Program-made: the position numbers and the translations under genes | In this document: in pieces, positions 1-12,341 of the stretch | Numbering within the stretch: the stretch's first letter is position 1 | How the letters are laid out: every line of letters starts with the position of its first letter | Notes under the pieces: model-generated | Told to the model about the DNA's origin: nothing | What the model saw: only the letters and a program-made list of their open reading frames with translations | The model's database searches: none | Assembly (NCBI RefSeq): GCF_023159225.1 | Contig: NC_063174.1 | Location: 28,603,983-28,667,982 of the forward strand | Length of the DNA stretch: 64,000 bases | Reading direction: 5' to 3' | Origin: Perognathus longimembris pacificus | Lineage: Eukaryota > Chordata > Mammalia > Rodentia > Heteromyidae

Positions 1-3000
1 AAACTCCTGAATAGAATCTGCTTTGTCATGAGGGAATAGAGATGAAATTTAATTTAGGAACTACATGAACATATGCATAGGTAACTGTAGATCAGTAAAT
101 ATCTCCCCTAAGAATAAGAATAGCAGTAGCTTAGGAAATTAAGTCCTTCTTGGAATGGTTAATATACTGGAAACTCCTCAAAAGAATTTGCTTTCTGGGG
201 AGGGAAAAGAGATGAAAGGTCATTTAGGAACTACATGCACAGATGGTTATGTAACTGTATATCAGTAAATATCTCCTCTGAGAATAAGAATAGCAGTATC
301 TTAGTGAATTAAAATTACTTCTTGGAATGGTTATTGTACTGAAACTCCTCAACTATTCTGCTTTGTGGTAAGGAAATAGAGATGAAAGCTCATTTAGGAC
401 CTACAAGAACATACTGGGTAGGTTACTGTATGAAAGTAAATGTCTCCACTGAGAATAAGAATAGCAGTAGCTTAGTAAATTAAGTACTTCTTGGAATGGT
501 TAGTGTACTGGAAACTCCTCAAAATAATTTGCTTTGTGGTGAGAGAAGAGAGGTGAAAGCTCATTTAGGAACTACACATACGAACGGGTTTGGCAGCTGT
601 ATATCAGGGAATAGCCCTTCTAGATTAAGAACATCTGTTGCTTGTTAAGGTATGTAATTCGTGGAAAGTTTAATGTGCTGGAACCTCCTCAAAAGAATCT
701 GGTTGGTGGTGATGGAAGAGAGATGAAAGCTCATTTAGGAACTGCACTTACGAACGGGGCTAACATCTGTATATCAGGGAATATCACTTCTAGATTAAGA
801 ACAGATGTTGCTTGTGAAGGGAACTAGTTCGTGGAAAGGTTAATGTACTGGAAATTCCTCAATAAAATCTGCTTAGTGGTGAGTAAAGAGAGTTACAGGC
901 TCATTTAGGAACTACACTTCCGATCGGGGTTGGCAGGTATATATCAGGAATATCCCTTCTATATAAAGGACAGCTGGTGCTTGTTAAGGTAAGTACTTGG
1001 TTGACTGGTTAATATACTGGAAACTCCTCAAAAGAACCTGCATTGTGGTGAGGGAAGAGAGATGAAAGCTCATTTAGGTACTACTCTTACGAACGGCGTT
1101 TGCAGCTGTATATAAGGGAATATGACTTCTAGATTAAGAACAGCTCTTCATTGTTAAGGTAAGTAGTTCGTGCAAACGTTAATGTACTGGAAACTCCTCA
1201 AAAGAATCTGGTTTGTCGTGATTTAATAGAGATGAAAGCTAATTAAGAACTACATGAACATACTGGGTTGGTAACTGTATATCAGTAAATATCTGCTCTG
1301 AGAATAAGAATAGCAATAGCTTAGTAAATTAAGTACAACTTGGAATGGTTAATGTACTGGAAACTCCTCAAAAGAATCTGGTTTGCGGTGAGGGAAGAGA
1401 GATGAGAGCTCATTTAGGAAATACAAGTACATACTGGGAAGGTAACTGTATATCAGTAAATAACTCCTCTGAGAATAAGAATAGCAGTAGCTTAGTAAAT
1501 TAAGAACTTCTTGGAATCGTTACTGTACTGGAAACTCGTCAAAATAATCTGCTTTGTGGTGAGGGAGGAGAGATGAACGGTCATTTAGGAACTAAACTTA
1601 CAAACGGGGTTGGCACCTGTATATCAGGGAATATAACTTCTAGATTAAGATCAGCTGCTACTTGTTAAGGTAATTAGTTCGTGGAAACGTTAATGTACTG
1701 GAAACTCCTCAAAAGAATCTGGTTGATGGTGAGGGAAGAGAGATGAAAGCTCATTTAGGAACTACATGAACATACAGGGTTGGTAAATGTATATCAGTAA
1801 ATATCTCCTCTGAGAAAAGGAATAGAAGTAGCTTAGTGAATTAAGTACTTCTTGAATGGTTAGTGTACTGTAAACTCCTCAAAAGAATCTGGTTGGTGGT
1901 GAGGGAAGAGAGATTAAAGCTCATGTAGGAATTACATGAACATGCTGGGTTGGTAACTGTATATCAGTGAATACCTCCTCTGAGAATAAGAACAACAGTA
2001 GCTTACTAAATTAAGTACTTCTTTGAATGGTTAATATAATGGATACTCTTCAAAACAATCTGGTTGGATGTGATGGAAGAGAGATGAAAGCTCACTTAGG
2101 AACTACACATGTGAACAGGGTTGGCAGCTGTATATTAGGGAATATCCATTTTAGATTAAGAACAGCCGATTCTTGTTAAGGTAAGTAGTTCTTGGAAAGG
2201 TTAATGTACTGGAAACTCCTCAAAAGAATTTGAATTGTGGTGATTTAAGAGAGATGAAAGCTCATTTATGAACTACATAAACATACTTGGTAGGTAACTG
2301 TATATAAGTAAATATCTCCTCTGAGAATAAGAATAGCAATAGCTTTGTAAATTAAGTACTTCTTGGAATGGTTAATGTACTGTAAACTCCTCAAAAGATC
2401 TGGTTTGTGGTGAGGGAAAAGAGATGAAAGCTCATTTACGAACTACATGAACATACTGGGTAGGTAACTGTATATCAGTAAATACCTACTCTGAGAATAA
2501 GAATAGCAGTAGCTTAGTAAATTAAGTACTTCTTGGAATGGTTAATGTACTGGAAATTCCTAAAAAGAATCTGATTGGTAGGGAGGGAAGAGAGATGAAA
2601 ACTCATTTAGGAACTGCACTTACAAACGGGGTTGGCAGGTGTATATCAGGAATATCCCTTTTAGATTAAGAACATCTGTTTCTTGTTCAGGTGAGTATTT
2701 CGTGGAAAAGTTAATGTACTGGAAACTCATCAAAAGAATCTGCTTTCTGGTGAGGGAAGAAAGATGAACGCTCATTGAAGAACTAGATGAACATACTGGG
2801 TAGTTAACTGTATATCAGTAAATATCTCCTCAGAGAATAAGAATAGTGGTAGCTTAGTAAATTAAGTACTTCTTGGAATGGTTATTGTACTGCAAACTCC
2901 TCAAAATAATCTGCTTGGTGGTGAGGGAAGCGAGATGAACGCTCATTTAGGACTTACACTTACGAACGGGGTTGGCAGCTGTATATCAGGAAATATCACT

Positions 3001-4900
3001 TCTATATTAAGAACAGATGTTGCTTGTTAAGGTAAGCAATTCGTGGACAGGTTAATGTACTGGAAACTCCCCAAGGAATCTGGTTTGTGGTGCGAGAAGA
3101 GAGATGAAAGCTCTTTAGGAACTACACTTACGAACGGTGTTGCCAACTGTATATCAGGGAATATCCCTTCTATATTGAGAACAGCTGTTGCTTGTTAAGG
3201 TAAGTACTTCGTGGACAGGTTAATGTACTGGAAACTGCCCCAAAGAATCTGGTTTGTGGTGTGAGAAGAGAGATTAAAGCTCTTTTAGGAACTACATGAA
3301 CATACTGGGTAGTAACTGTATATCAGTAAATATCTTACTGACAATAAGAATCGCAGTAGCTTAGAAAATTAAATACTTCTTGGAATGGTTAATGTACTGG
3401 AAACTAAGCAAAAGAATCTTAGTTGGTGCTGATGGAAGAGAGATGAAAGCTCATTGAGGAACTACATGAACATACTGGGGAGGTAACTGTATATCAGTAA
3501 ATATCTCCTCTGAGAATAAGAATAGCAGTAGGGTAGTAAATTAAGTACTTCTTGGAATGGTTAATATACTGGAAACTCTTCAAAAGATTCTGGTTGGTGG
3601 TGAAGGAAGAGAGATGAAAGCTCATTTAAGAACTACACTTACGAACAGGGTTGGCAGTTTTATATCAGGGAATATCCCTTGTAGATTAAGAACAGCTGTT
3701 GTTTGTTAAGGTAAGTAATTAGTGGAAAGGTTAATGTACTGGAAACTCCTCAAAAGAATATGCTTTGTGGTGAGGGAAGTGAGAAAAAGCGATTTTAGGA
3801 ACTACATGAACATACTTGGTAGGTAACTGTATATCAGTAAATATCTCCTCAGAGAATAAGAATAGCAGTAGGTTAGTAAATTAAGTACTTCTTGGAATGG
3901 TTAATGTACTGGAAACTCCTTAAAAGAATCTGGTTGATGAGGGAATAGAGATGAAAGCTCATTTAGGAACTACACTTACATACGAAATTGGCATATGTAC
4001 ATCAGGGAATATCCATTCTAGATTAAAAACACCTGTTGCTTGTTAAGGTAAGTACTTCGTGGAAACGTTAATGTACTGGTAACTCCTAAAAACAGTCTGC
4101 TTTGTGGTGAAGGAAGAGAGATGAAAGCTCATTTAGGAACTACATAAACATACTTGGTATGTAACTGCATATCAGTAAATATCTCCTCTGAGAATAAGTA
4201 TAGCAGTAGCTTAGTAAATTAAGTACTTCTTGGAATGATTAATGTACTGCAAACTCCTCAAAAGATTTAGGTTGTGGTGAAGGAAAAGAGATGAAAGCTC
4301 ATTTAAGAACTACACTTACGAACATGGTTGGCAGTTTTATATCAGGGAATATCCCTTATAGATTAAGAACAGCTGTTGTTTGTTAAGTTAAGTAGTTCGT
4401 CGAAAGGTTAATGTACTGGAAACTCCTCAAAAGAATAAGATTTCTGGTGAGGGGAGAGAGAAGAAAGCTCATTTAGGAACCTACATGAACACACTCAGTT
4501 GGTACCTGTATATCAGTAAATATCCCCTCTGAGAATAAGAATAGCAGAAGCTTAGTAAATTAATTACTTCTTGGAATGGGTTAATGTACTGGAAACTTCT
4601 ACGAAGAATATGCTTTGTGGTGAGAGAAAGAGATGAAAGTTCATTTAGGAACTACATGAACATACTGGGAAGGTAACTGTATATCAGTAATATGTCCTCT
4701 AAGAATAAGAATAGCAGTGCTTAGTAAATTAAGTGCTTCTGGAATGGGTTAATGTACTGGAAACTCGTCAAAATAATCTGCTTTGTGGTGAGGGAAAGAG
4801 ATGAAAGCTCATTTAGGAACTACACTTACGAACGGGGTAGCAGCTGTATGTAAGGGAATATAACTTCTAGATTAAGAACAGCTCTTCTTTAAGATAAGTA

Positions 4901-4917
4901 GTTCGTGGAAAACGTTA
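4901..4917 (+). other. Degenerate CENP-B-box-like motif in a satellite monomer
   Basis: The stretch reads GTTCGTGGAAAACGTTA. Against the CENP-B core (N-TTCG-NNNN-A-NN-CGGG-N) it keeps TTCG, the central A and CG in the right spacing, but has TT for the last GG, so 7 of 9 core positions match. Most sister monomers are one base shorter (TTCGTGGAAACGTTA, TTCG at 1,678, 4,056 and 31,417) or have GG for CG in the homogenised unit (TTCGTGGAAAGGTTA). A functional box is not shown; chance similarity is possible. Confidence 0.3.
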
Positions 4918-7900
4918 ATGTACTGGAAACTCCTGAAAAGAATCTGGTTTGTGGAGATTTAAGAGAGATGAGCTAATTAAGAACTACATGAACATACTTG
5001 GTAGGTAACTGTATATCAGTAAATATCTGCTCTGAGCATAAGAAAAGCAGTAGCTTAGTAAATTAAATACATCTTGGAATGGTTAATGTACTGGAAACTC
5101 CTCAAAAGAATCTGCTTTGTGGTAGGGAAGAGAGATGAAAGCTCATTTAGGAACTACATGAACATACTGGGTGGTAACTGTATATCAGTAAATATCTCCT
5201 CTGAGAATAAGAATAGCAGTTGTTTAGTAAATTAAGTACTTCTTTGAATGGTTAATGTACTGGAAACTCCTCAAAAGAATATGCTTTGTGGTGAGAGAAA
5301 GAGATGAAAGCTCATTTAGGAACTACATGAACATACTGGGTAGGTAACTGTATATCAGTAAATATTTCCTCTGAGAATAAGAATAACAGTAGCTTAGTAA
5401 ATTAAGTACTTCTTGGAATGGTTAATGTACTGGAAACTCGTCAAGATAATCTGCTTTGTGGTGAGGGAGAGAGATGAAAGCTCATTTAGGAACTACACTT
5501 ACTAACGGGCTTTGAAGCTGTATATAAGGGAATACCCTTCTAGATTAAGAACAGCTGTTGCTTGTTAAGGTAAATAGTTCGTGGAAAGGTTAATGTACTG
5601 GAAACTCCTCAAAAGAATCTGGATGTTGGTGAGAAGAGAGATGAAAGCTCATTTAGGAACTACATGAAAATACTGGGTTGGTAACTGTATATCAGTAAAT
5701 ACTCCTCTGAGAATAAGAATAGCAGTAGCTAGTAAATTAAGTACTTCTAGGAATGGGTTATGTACTGGAAACTCCTCAAAAGAATCTGCTTTGTGTTGAG
5801 GGAAGAGAGAAAGAAGATCATTTAGGAACTACTCTTGAACGTGGTAGGAAGCTGTATATCAGGGAATATCCCTTCTAGATTAAGAACAGCGTAGCTTGTT
5901 AGTCCGTAGTTCTGGAAAGGTTAATGTACTGGAAACTTCAAAAAATCTTTTTGGTGAGGGAAGAGAGATAAAAGCTCATTTAGGAACTACAATTACAAAG
6001 GTGGTAGGCAGATCTATATCAGGAATATCCCTCTGAGAATAAGAACAGCTATAGCTGTAAGGTAATAATTTCGTGGAAAGGTTAATGTACTGGAAACTCC
6101 TCAAAAGAATCTGCTTTGTGGTGAGGGAAGAGAGAAAAGCTCATTTAGGAACTACAATTACGAAAGGGTAGGCATCTGTATATCCGGATATATCTCTCTG
6201 AGAATAAGAACAGTTGTAGCATGTTATGGTAAGTAGTTCGTGGAAAGGTTAATGTACTGGAAACTCCTCAAAAGAATCTGCTTTGTGGTGAGGGAAGAGA
6301 GATGAAACCTCATTTAGGAAGTCCATGAACGTACTGGGTAGGTAGCTGTATATCAGGAAATATCTTCTCGTGAATATGAAGAGCAGTATCTTAGTATATT
6401 AAGTACTTCGTGGTTTGGTAATGTACTGGAACTACTCAAAAGAACAGCTATGTGTGAGGGAAGAGAGATAAAAGCTCATTTAGGAACTACACATACAAAC
6501 GGGGTTGGCACTGTATATCAGGTAATATCTCCTACTGAGAATAAAGAACAGCTGTTGCTTGTTAAGGATTAAGTAGTTCGTGGAAGGTTAATATGTACTG
6601 GAAACTCCTCAAAAGAATCTGCTTTGTGGTGAGGGAAGAGTGACCAAGCGATTTTAGGAACTACATGAACATACTGGGTAGGTAACTGTATATCAGTAAA
6701 TACTCCTCTGTTATTAAGTATAGCAGTAGCTTAGTAAATTAAGTACTTCTTGGAATGGTTAATGTATAGGAAACCTCAAAAGAATCTGCTTTGTGGAGAG
6801 TGAAAGAGATGAAAGCTCATTAAGGAACTACATTACGAACAGGTAGGCAGCCTGTATATCAGGGAATATCCCTTCCAGATTAAGAACAGCTTTTGCTTGT
6901 TAAGGTAGTAGTTCATGGTAAAGGTTAATGTACTGGAAACTCCTCAAAAGAATCTGCTTTGTGGTGAGGGAAGAGAGAAAAAACTTTAGGAACTACATGT
7001 ACATAATGGTTAGTAACTGTATATCACTAAATATCTCCTCTGAGAATAAGAATAGCAGTAGCTTGTAAATTAAGTACTTTTGGAATGGTTAATGTACTGG
7101 AAACTTCAAAAGAATCTGCTTTGTGGTGAGGAAGAGAGAAAAATGCATTTAGGAATACACTTACGAACGGGGTTGGCAGCTGTATATCAGGAATATCCCT
7201 TCTACATAAGAACAGATGTTGCTTCTTAAGGTAAGTAGTTCGTGGAAAGGTTAATGTACTGGAAACTCCTCAAAAAATCTGTTTGTGGTGAGGGAAGAGA
7301 GAAAAAAGCGATTTAGGAACTACATAACATAGGTGGTAGGTAACTGTATATCAGTAAATATCTCCTCTGAGAATAAGAATAGCAGTAGCTTGTAAATTAA
7401 GTATTTCTTGGAATGGTTAATGTACTGGAAACTCCTCAAAGAATCTGGTTTGTGGTGAGGGAAGAGAGAAAAAAGCTCATTTAGAACTACACTTACATGT
7501 GGTAGGTAACTGTATATTAAATATCCCTTCTGAGAATAAGAACAGCAGTTGTTAAGTAAATTAGTTCGAGGAAATGGTTAATGTACTGGAAACTCCTCAA
7601 AAGAATCTGCTTTGTAGTGAGGAAGAGAGATGAAATCTCATTTAGGAACTACACTTACGAACGGGGTTGGCAGCTGTATATCATGGAATATCCATCTAGA
7701 TTAAGAACAGCTGTAGCTTGTTAAGGGAAGTAGTTCGTGGAACGGTTAATGTACTGGAAATTCCTCAAAAGAATCTGCTTTGTTTTGAGGGAAAAGAGAG
7801 AAAAAAGCGATTTAGGAACTACTTGAACATAATGGGTAGGTAACTGTATATCAGTGGAATATCTCCTCTGAGAATAAGAATACAGTAGCTTGTAATTAAG

Positions 7901-8350
7901 TACTTCTTGGAATGGTTAATGTACTGGAAACTCCTCAGAAGTCTGGTTTGTGGTGAGGGAGAGAGATGAAGCTCATTTAGGAACTACACTTATGAACGTG
8001 GTTGAAGCTGTATATCAGGGAATAGCCCTTCTAATTAAGAACAGCTGTTGCTTGTTAAGGTAAGTAGTTCGTGGAAAGGTTAATGTACTGGAAACTCCTC
8101 AAAAGAATCTGCTTTGTGGTGAGGGAAGAGAAACAAAGCGATTTTAGGAACTACATGAACGTACTGGGTAGGTAACTGTATATCAGTAAATATCTCCTCT
8201 GAGATTAAGAATAGCAATAGCTTAGTAAATTGAGTACTTCTTGGAATGTTAATGTACTGGAAACTCCTCAAAAGAATCTGCTTTGTGTGAGGGAAGAGAG
8301 AATAGCTCATTTAGGAACTACACTTACGAACAGGTTGGCAGCTGTATATC

Positions 8351-8363
8351 AGGGAATATCCCT
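8351..8363. repeat. Example of the type-A monomer dyad
   Basis: AGGGA and TCCCT flank a 3-base ATA spacer (AGGGAATATCCCT). The motif recurs in most type-A and hybrid monomers. Many type-A monomers also carry the perfect palindrome CAGCTG just upstream. Type B has a different dyad, ACTG-TATAT-CAGT, for example at 9,789-9,801. Confidence 0.8.
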
Positions 8364-9859
8364 TCTAGATTAAGAACAGTAGCTTTAAATAGTATTTGGT
8401 AAAGGTTAATGTACTGGAAACTCCTCAAAGAATCTGCTTTGTGGTGAGGGAAGAGAGAAAAAATCTAATTAGGAACTACTTACGAAGGTGGGAGGCATCT
8501 GTATATCAGGCAATATACCTCTGAGAATAAGAACAGAGTAGCTTGTTAATGTAAGTAGATCATGGAAAGGTTAATGTACTGGAAACTCCTCAAAAGAATC
8601 GGCTTTGTGATGAGGGAAGAGTGAGAAAAAAGCTCATTTAGGAACTACATGTTATACTGGGTAGGTAACTGTATATCAGTAAATATCTCCTCTGAGAATA
8701 AGAATAGCAGTAGCTTAGTAAATTAAGTACTTCTTGGAATGGTTAATGTACTGGAAAATGCTCAAAAGAATCTGATTGTTGTGAGAAGAGAGATGAAACT
8801 CTAGATATATCAGAACAACTGTTGCTTGTTAAGGTAAGTAGTTCGTGGAAAGGTTAAGGTACTGGAAACTCCTCAAAAAATCTGCTTTCTGGTGAGGGAA
8901 GAGAGAAAAAGCGATTTAGGAACTACATACATACTTTTTAGGTAACTGTTTATCAGTAAATATCTCCTATGAGAATAAGAATAGCAGTTGCTTAGTAAAT
9001 TAAGTAGTTCTTGGAATGGTTAATGTACTGGAAACCCTTCAAAAGAATCTGCTTTATGGTGAGGGAAGAGAGAACAAAACGATTTAAGAACTACATGAAC
9101 ATACTGGGTAGGTAACTGTATATCAGTAAATATCTCCTCTGAGAAAAAGCAGAGCAGTAGCTTAGTAAATTAAGTACTTCTTTTAATGGTTAATGTATTG
9201 AAAACTCTCAAAAGAATCTGCTATGAGGTGAGGGAAGAGAGAAAAAAGCGATTTTAGGAACTACATGAACATACTGAGTAGGTAACTGTATATCAAATAT
9301 CTCCTCCGAGAATAAGAATAGCAGTAACTTAGAAAATTTATTACTTCTTGGAATGGTTAATGTACTGGAAACTCCTCAAAAGAATCTGCTTTGTGTTGAG
9401 GGAAGAGAGATGAAAGCTCTTAGGAACTACACTTACGAATGGGGTTTGCACCTGTATATCAGGGAATATCCCTTCTAGATTATGAACAGCTGTTGCTTGT
9501 TAAGGTAAGTAGTTCTTGGAAAGGTTATGTACTGGGAACTCCTCAAAATATCTGCTTTTTGGTGAGGTAACAGAGATAAAACCTCATTTAGGACATGATC
9601 ATACGAAGGTGGGAGGCAGCTGTATATCAGGGAATATCCCTTCTCAGGATCAGAACAGCTGTTGCTTCTTAAGGTAAGTAGTTCGTGGAAAGGTTAATGT
9701 ACTGGAACTCCTCAAAACATTCTGCTCTGTGGTGAGGGAAGAGAGAAAAAAGCGATTTTAGGAACTACATGAACATACTGGGTAGGTAACTGTATATCAG
9801 TAAATATCTCCTCTGAGAATAAGAATAGCAGTAGCTTAGTAAATTAAGTATTTCTTGGA

Positions 9860-12341
9860 ATGGTTAATGTACTGGAAACTCCTCACAAGAATCTGGTTTG
9901 TGGTGAGGGAAGACATAAAAAAGCTCATTTAGTAACTACACTTACGAATGTGGTAGGCTGTATATTAGGGAATATCCCTTCTGAGAATAAGAACAGCTGT
10001 AGCTTGTTAAGGCAATTAGTTCGAGGAAAGGGTAATGTACTGGAAACTTCTCAGAGGAATCTGCTTTGTAGTGAGAGAAGAGAGATGAAATCTCATTTAA
10101 GAACTACACTTACGAACGGGGTTGGCAGCTGTATATCATGGAATATACCATCTAGATTAGGAACACCTGTAGCTTGTTAAGGGAAGTAGTTAGTGGAACG
10201 GTTAATGTACTGGGAATTCCTCAAAAGTATCTGCTTTGTTTTGAGGGAAAAGAGGAAAAAGCGATTTTAGGAACTACACTTACTAATGTGGTTGGCAGCT
10301 GTATATCATGGAATATCTCTTCTAGGTAAAGAACAGCTGTTGCTTGTTAAGGTAAGTAGTTCTTGGAAAGGTTAATGTACTGGAACCTTTTCAGAAGAAT
10401 CTGGTTTGTGGTGAGGGGAGAGAGATGGAAGCTCATTTAGGAACTATACTTATGAACGTGGTTGACAGCTGTATATCAGGGAATAGCCCTTCTACATTAA
10501 GAACAGCTGTTGCTTGTTAAGGTAAGTAGTTCGTGGAAAGGTTAATATTCTGGAAACTCCTCAAAAGAATCTGCTTTGTGGTGAGGGAAGAGAAACAAAG
10601 CGATTTTAGGAACTATATGAACGTACTGGGTAGGTAACTGTATATCAGTAAATATCTCCTCTGAGATTAAGTATAGCAATAGCTTAGTAAATTGAGTACT
10701 TCTTGGAATGCTAATGTACAAGAAACTCCTCAAAAGAATCTGCTTTGTGGAGAGTGAAGAGAGATGATAGCTCATTTAATAACTACACTTACGAACAGGT
10801 TTGGCAGCTGTATATCAGGGAATATCCCTTCTAGATTAAGAACAGCTTTTGCTTGTTAAGATAGTTATTTCGTGTAAAGGTTAATGTACTGGAAACTCCT
10901 CAAAAGAATCTGCTTTGTGGTGAGGGAAGAGAGAAAAAATCTAATATAGGAACTAACCTTACGAAGGTGGGAGGCATCTGTATATCAGGCAATATACCTT
11001 CTGAGAATAAGAACAGATGTAGCTTGTTAATGTAAGTAGATCATGGAAAGGTTAATGTACTGGAAACTCCTCAAAAGAATCGGCTTTGTGATGAGGGAAG
11101 TGAGAAAAAAGCGATTTTAGGAACATGTATATACTGGGTAGGTAACTGTATCTCAGTAAATATCTCCTCTGAGAATAAGAATAGCAGTAGCTTAGTAAAT
11201 TAAGTACTTCTTGGAATGGTTAATGTACTGGAAAATGCTCAAAAGAATCTGGATTGTTGTGAGAAGAGAGATGAAACTCTAGATTAAGAACAACTGTTGC
11301 TTGTTAAGGTAAGTAGTTCGTGGAAAGGTTAAGGTACTGGAAACTCCTCAAAAAATCTGCTTTCTGGTGAGGGAAGAGAGAAAAAGCGATTTTAGGAACT
11401 ACATAAACATACTTTTTAGGTAACTGTTTATCAGTAAATATCTCCTATGAGAATAAGAATAGCAGTTGCTTAGTAAATTAAGTAGTTCTTGGAATGGTTA
11501 ATGTACTGGAAACCCTTCAAAAGAATCTGCTTTATGGTGAGGGAAGAGAGAACAAAACGATTTAAGAACTACATGAACATACTGGGTAGGTAACTGTATA
11601 TCAGTAAATATCTCCTCTGAGAAAAAGCAGAGCAGTAGCTTAGTAAATTAAGTACTTCTTTTAATGGTTAATGTATTGAAAACTCTTCAAAAGAATCTGC
11701 TATGAGGTGAGGGAAGAGAGAAAAAAGCGATTTTAGGAACTACATGAACATACTGAGTAGGTAACTGTATATCAATAAATATCTCCTCCGAGAATAAGAA
11801 TAGCAGTAACTTAGAAAATTTATTACTTCTTGGAATGGTTAATGTACTGGAAACTCCTCAAAAGAATCTGCTTTGTGTTGAGGGAAGAGAGATGAAAGCT
11901 CTTAGGAACTACACTTACGAATGGGGTTTGCACCTGTATATCAGGGAATATCCCTTCTAGATTATGAACAGCTGTTGCTTGTTAAGGTAAGTAGTTCTTG
12001 GAAAGGTTATGTACTGGGAACTCCTCAAAATATCTGCTTTTTGGTGAGGTAACAGAGATAAAACCTCATTTAGGACATGATCATACGAAGGTGGGAGGCA
12101 GCTGTATATCAGGGAATATCCCTTCTCAGGATCAGAACAGCTGTTGCTTCTTAAGGTAAGTAGTTCGTGGAAAGGTTAATGTACTGGAACTCCTCAAAAC
12201 ATTCTGCTCTGTGGTGAGGGAAGAGAGAAAAAAGCGATTTTAGGAACTACATGAACATACTGGGTAGGTAACTGTATATCAGTAAATATCTCCTCTGAGA
12301 ATAAGAATAGCAGTAGCTTAGTAAATTAAGTATTTCTTGGA
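9860..12341 (+). repeat. Reference HOR unit: 15 monomers in 2,482 bp
   Basis: Counting the GTTAATGTACTGGAAA-like start gives 15 monomers, beginning near 9,862, 10,029, 10,198, 10,369, 10,539, 10,709, 10,878, 11,048, 11,218, 11,327, 11,495, 11,665, 11,836, 12,003 and 12,173. All are 167-171 bp except the ninth (about 109 bp). Calling C a hybrid with ACGAAGGTGG plus a GAGAATAAGAACAG 3' half, the order is approximately C-A-A-A-B-A-C-B-A(short)-B-B-B-A-C-B. There is therefore no strict A/B alternation, unlike dimeric alpha satellite. The choice of 9,860 as phase is arbitrary. Confidence 0.9.
11216..11325 (+). repeat. Internally deleted monomer that marks the HOR
   Basis: The monomer passes directly from GAGAAGAGAGATGAAACTCT to AGATTAAGAACAACTG. 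It has lost about 60 bp that normally hold the CATTTAGGAACTACA and CTGTATATCAGGGAATATCC segments. The same short monomer recurs every 2,482 bp (next near 13,698-13,807). A related deletion is visible in the decayed copy near 8,795-8,812. It accounts for the unit being 2,482 bp rather than about 2,550, and its presence in the decayed copy shows the deletion predates the final amplification. Confidence 0.85.

Larger units (their letters stand above)
1..9294 (+). repeat. Divergent left flank of a 170-bp satellite array
   Basis: Continuous head-to-tail monomers of about 170 bp, recognisable by the recurring cores GTTAATGTACTGGAAACTCC, GTGAGGGAAGAGAG and CATTTAGGAACTACA. Two main subtypes intermix. 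Type A carries CTTACGAACGGGGTTGGCAG and ends in a GCTTGTTAAGG segment. Type B carries GAACATACTGGGTAGGTAAC and ends in TTAGTAAATTAAGTACTTCT. Neighbouring monomers differ at many positions, so no long period is visible up to about 7.1 kb. From about 7.1 to 9.29 kb the order and subtype-specific changes match the 2,482-bp unit further right, but with many small deletions (spacing about 2,462 bp), so this is a decayed HOR copy. From about 5.6 kb onward short deletions are unusually common. The array runs off the left end of the window. No gene is present; the short frames here are not coding. Confidence 0.95.

Noticed and set aside
9860..10180. 106-codon plus-strand frame repeated every 2,482 bp
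   Set aside because: It spans two satellite monomers, recurs only because the unit recurs, and has no domain. A 77-codon minus frame in each unit has the same origin.
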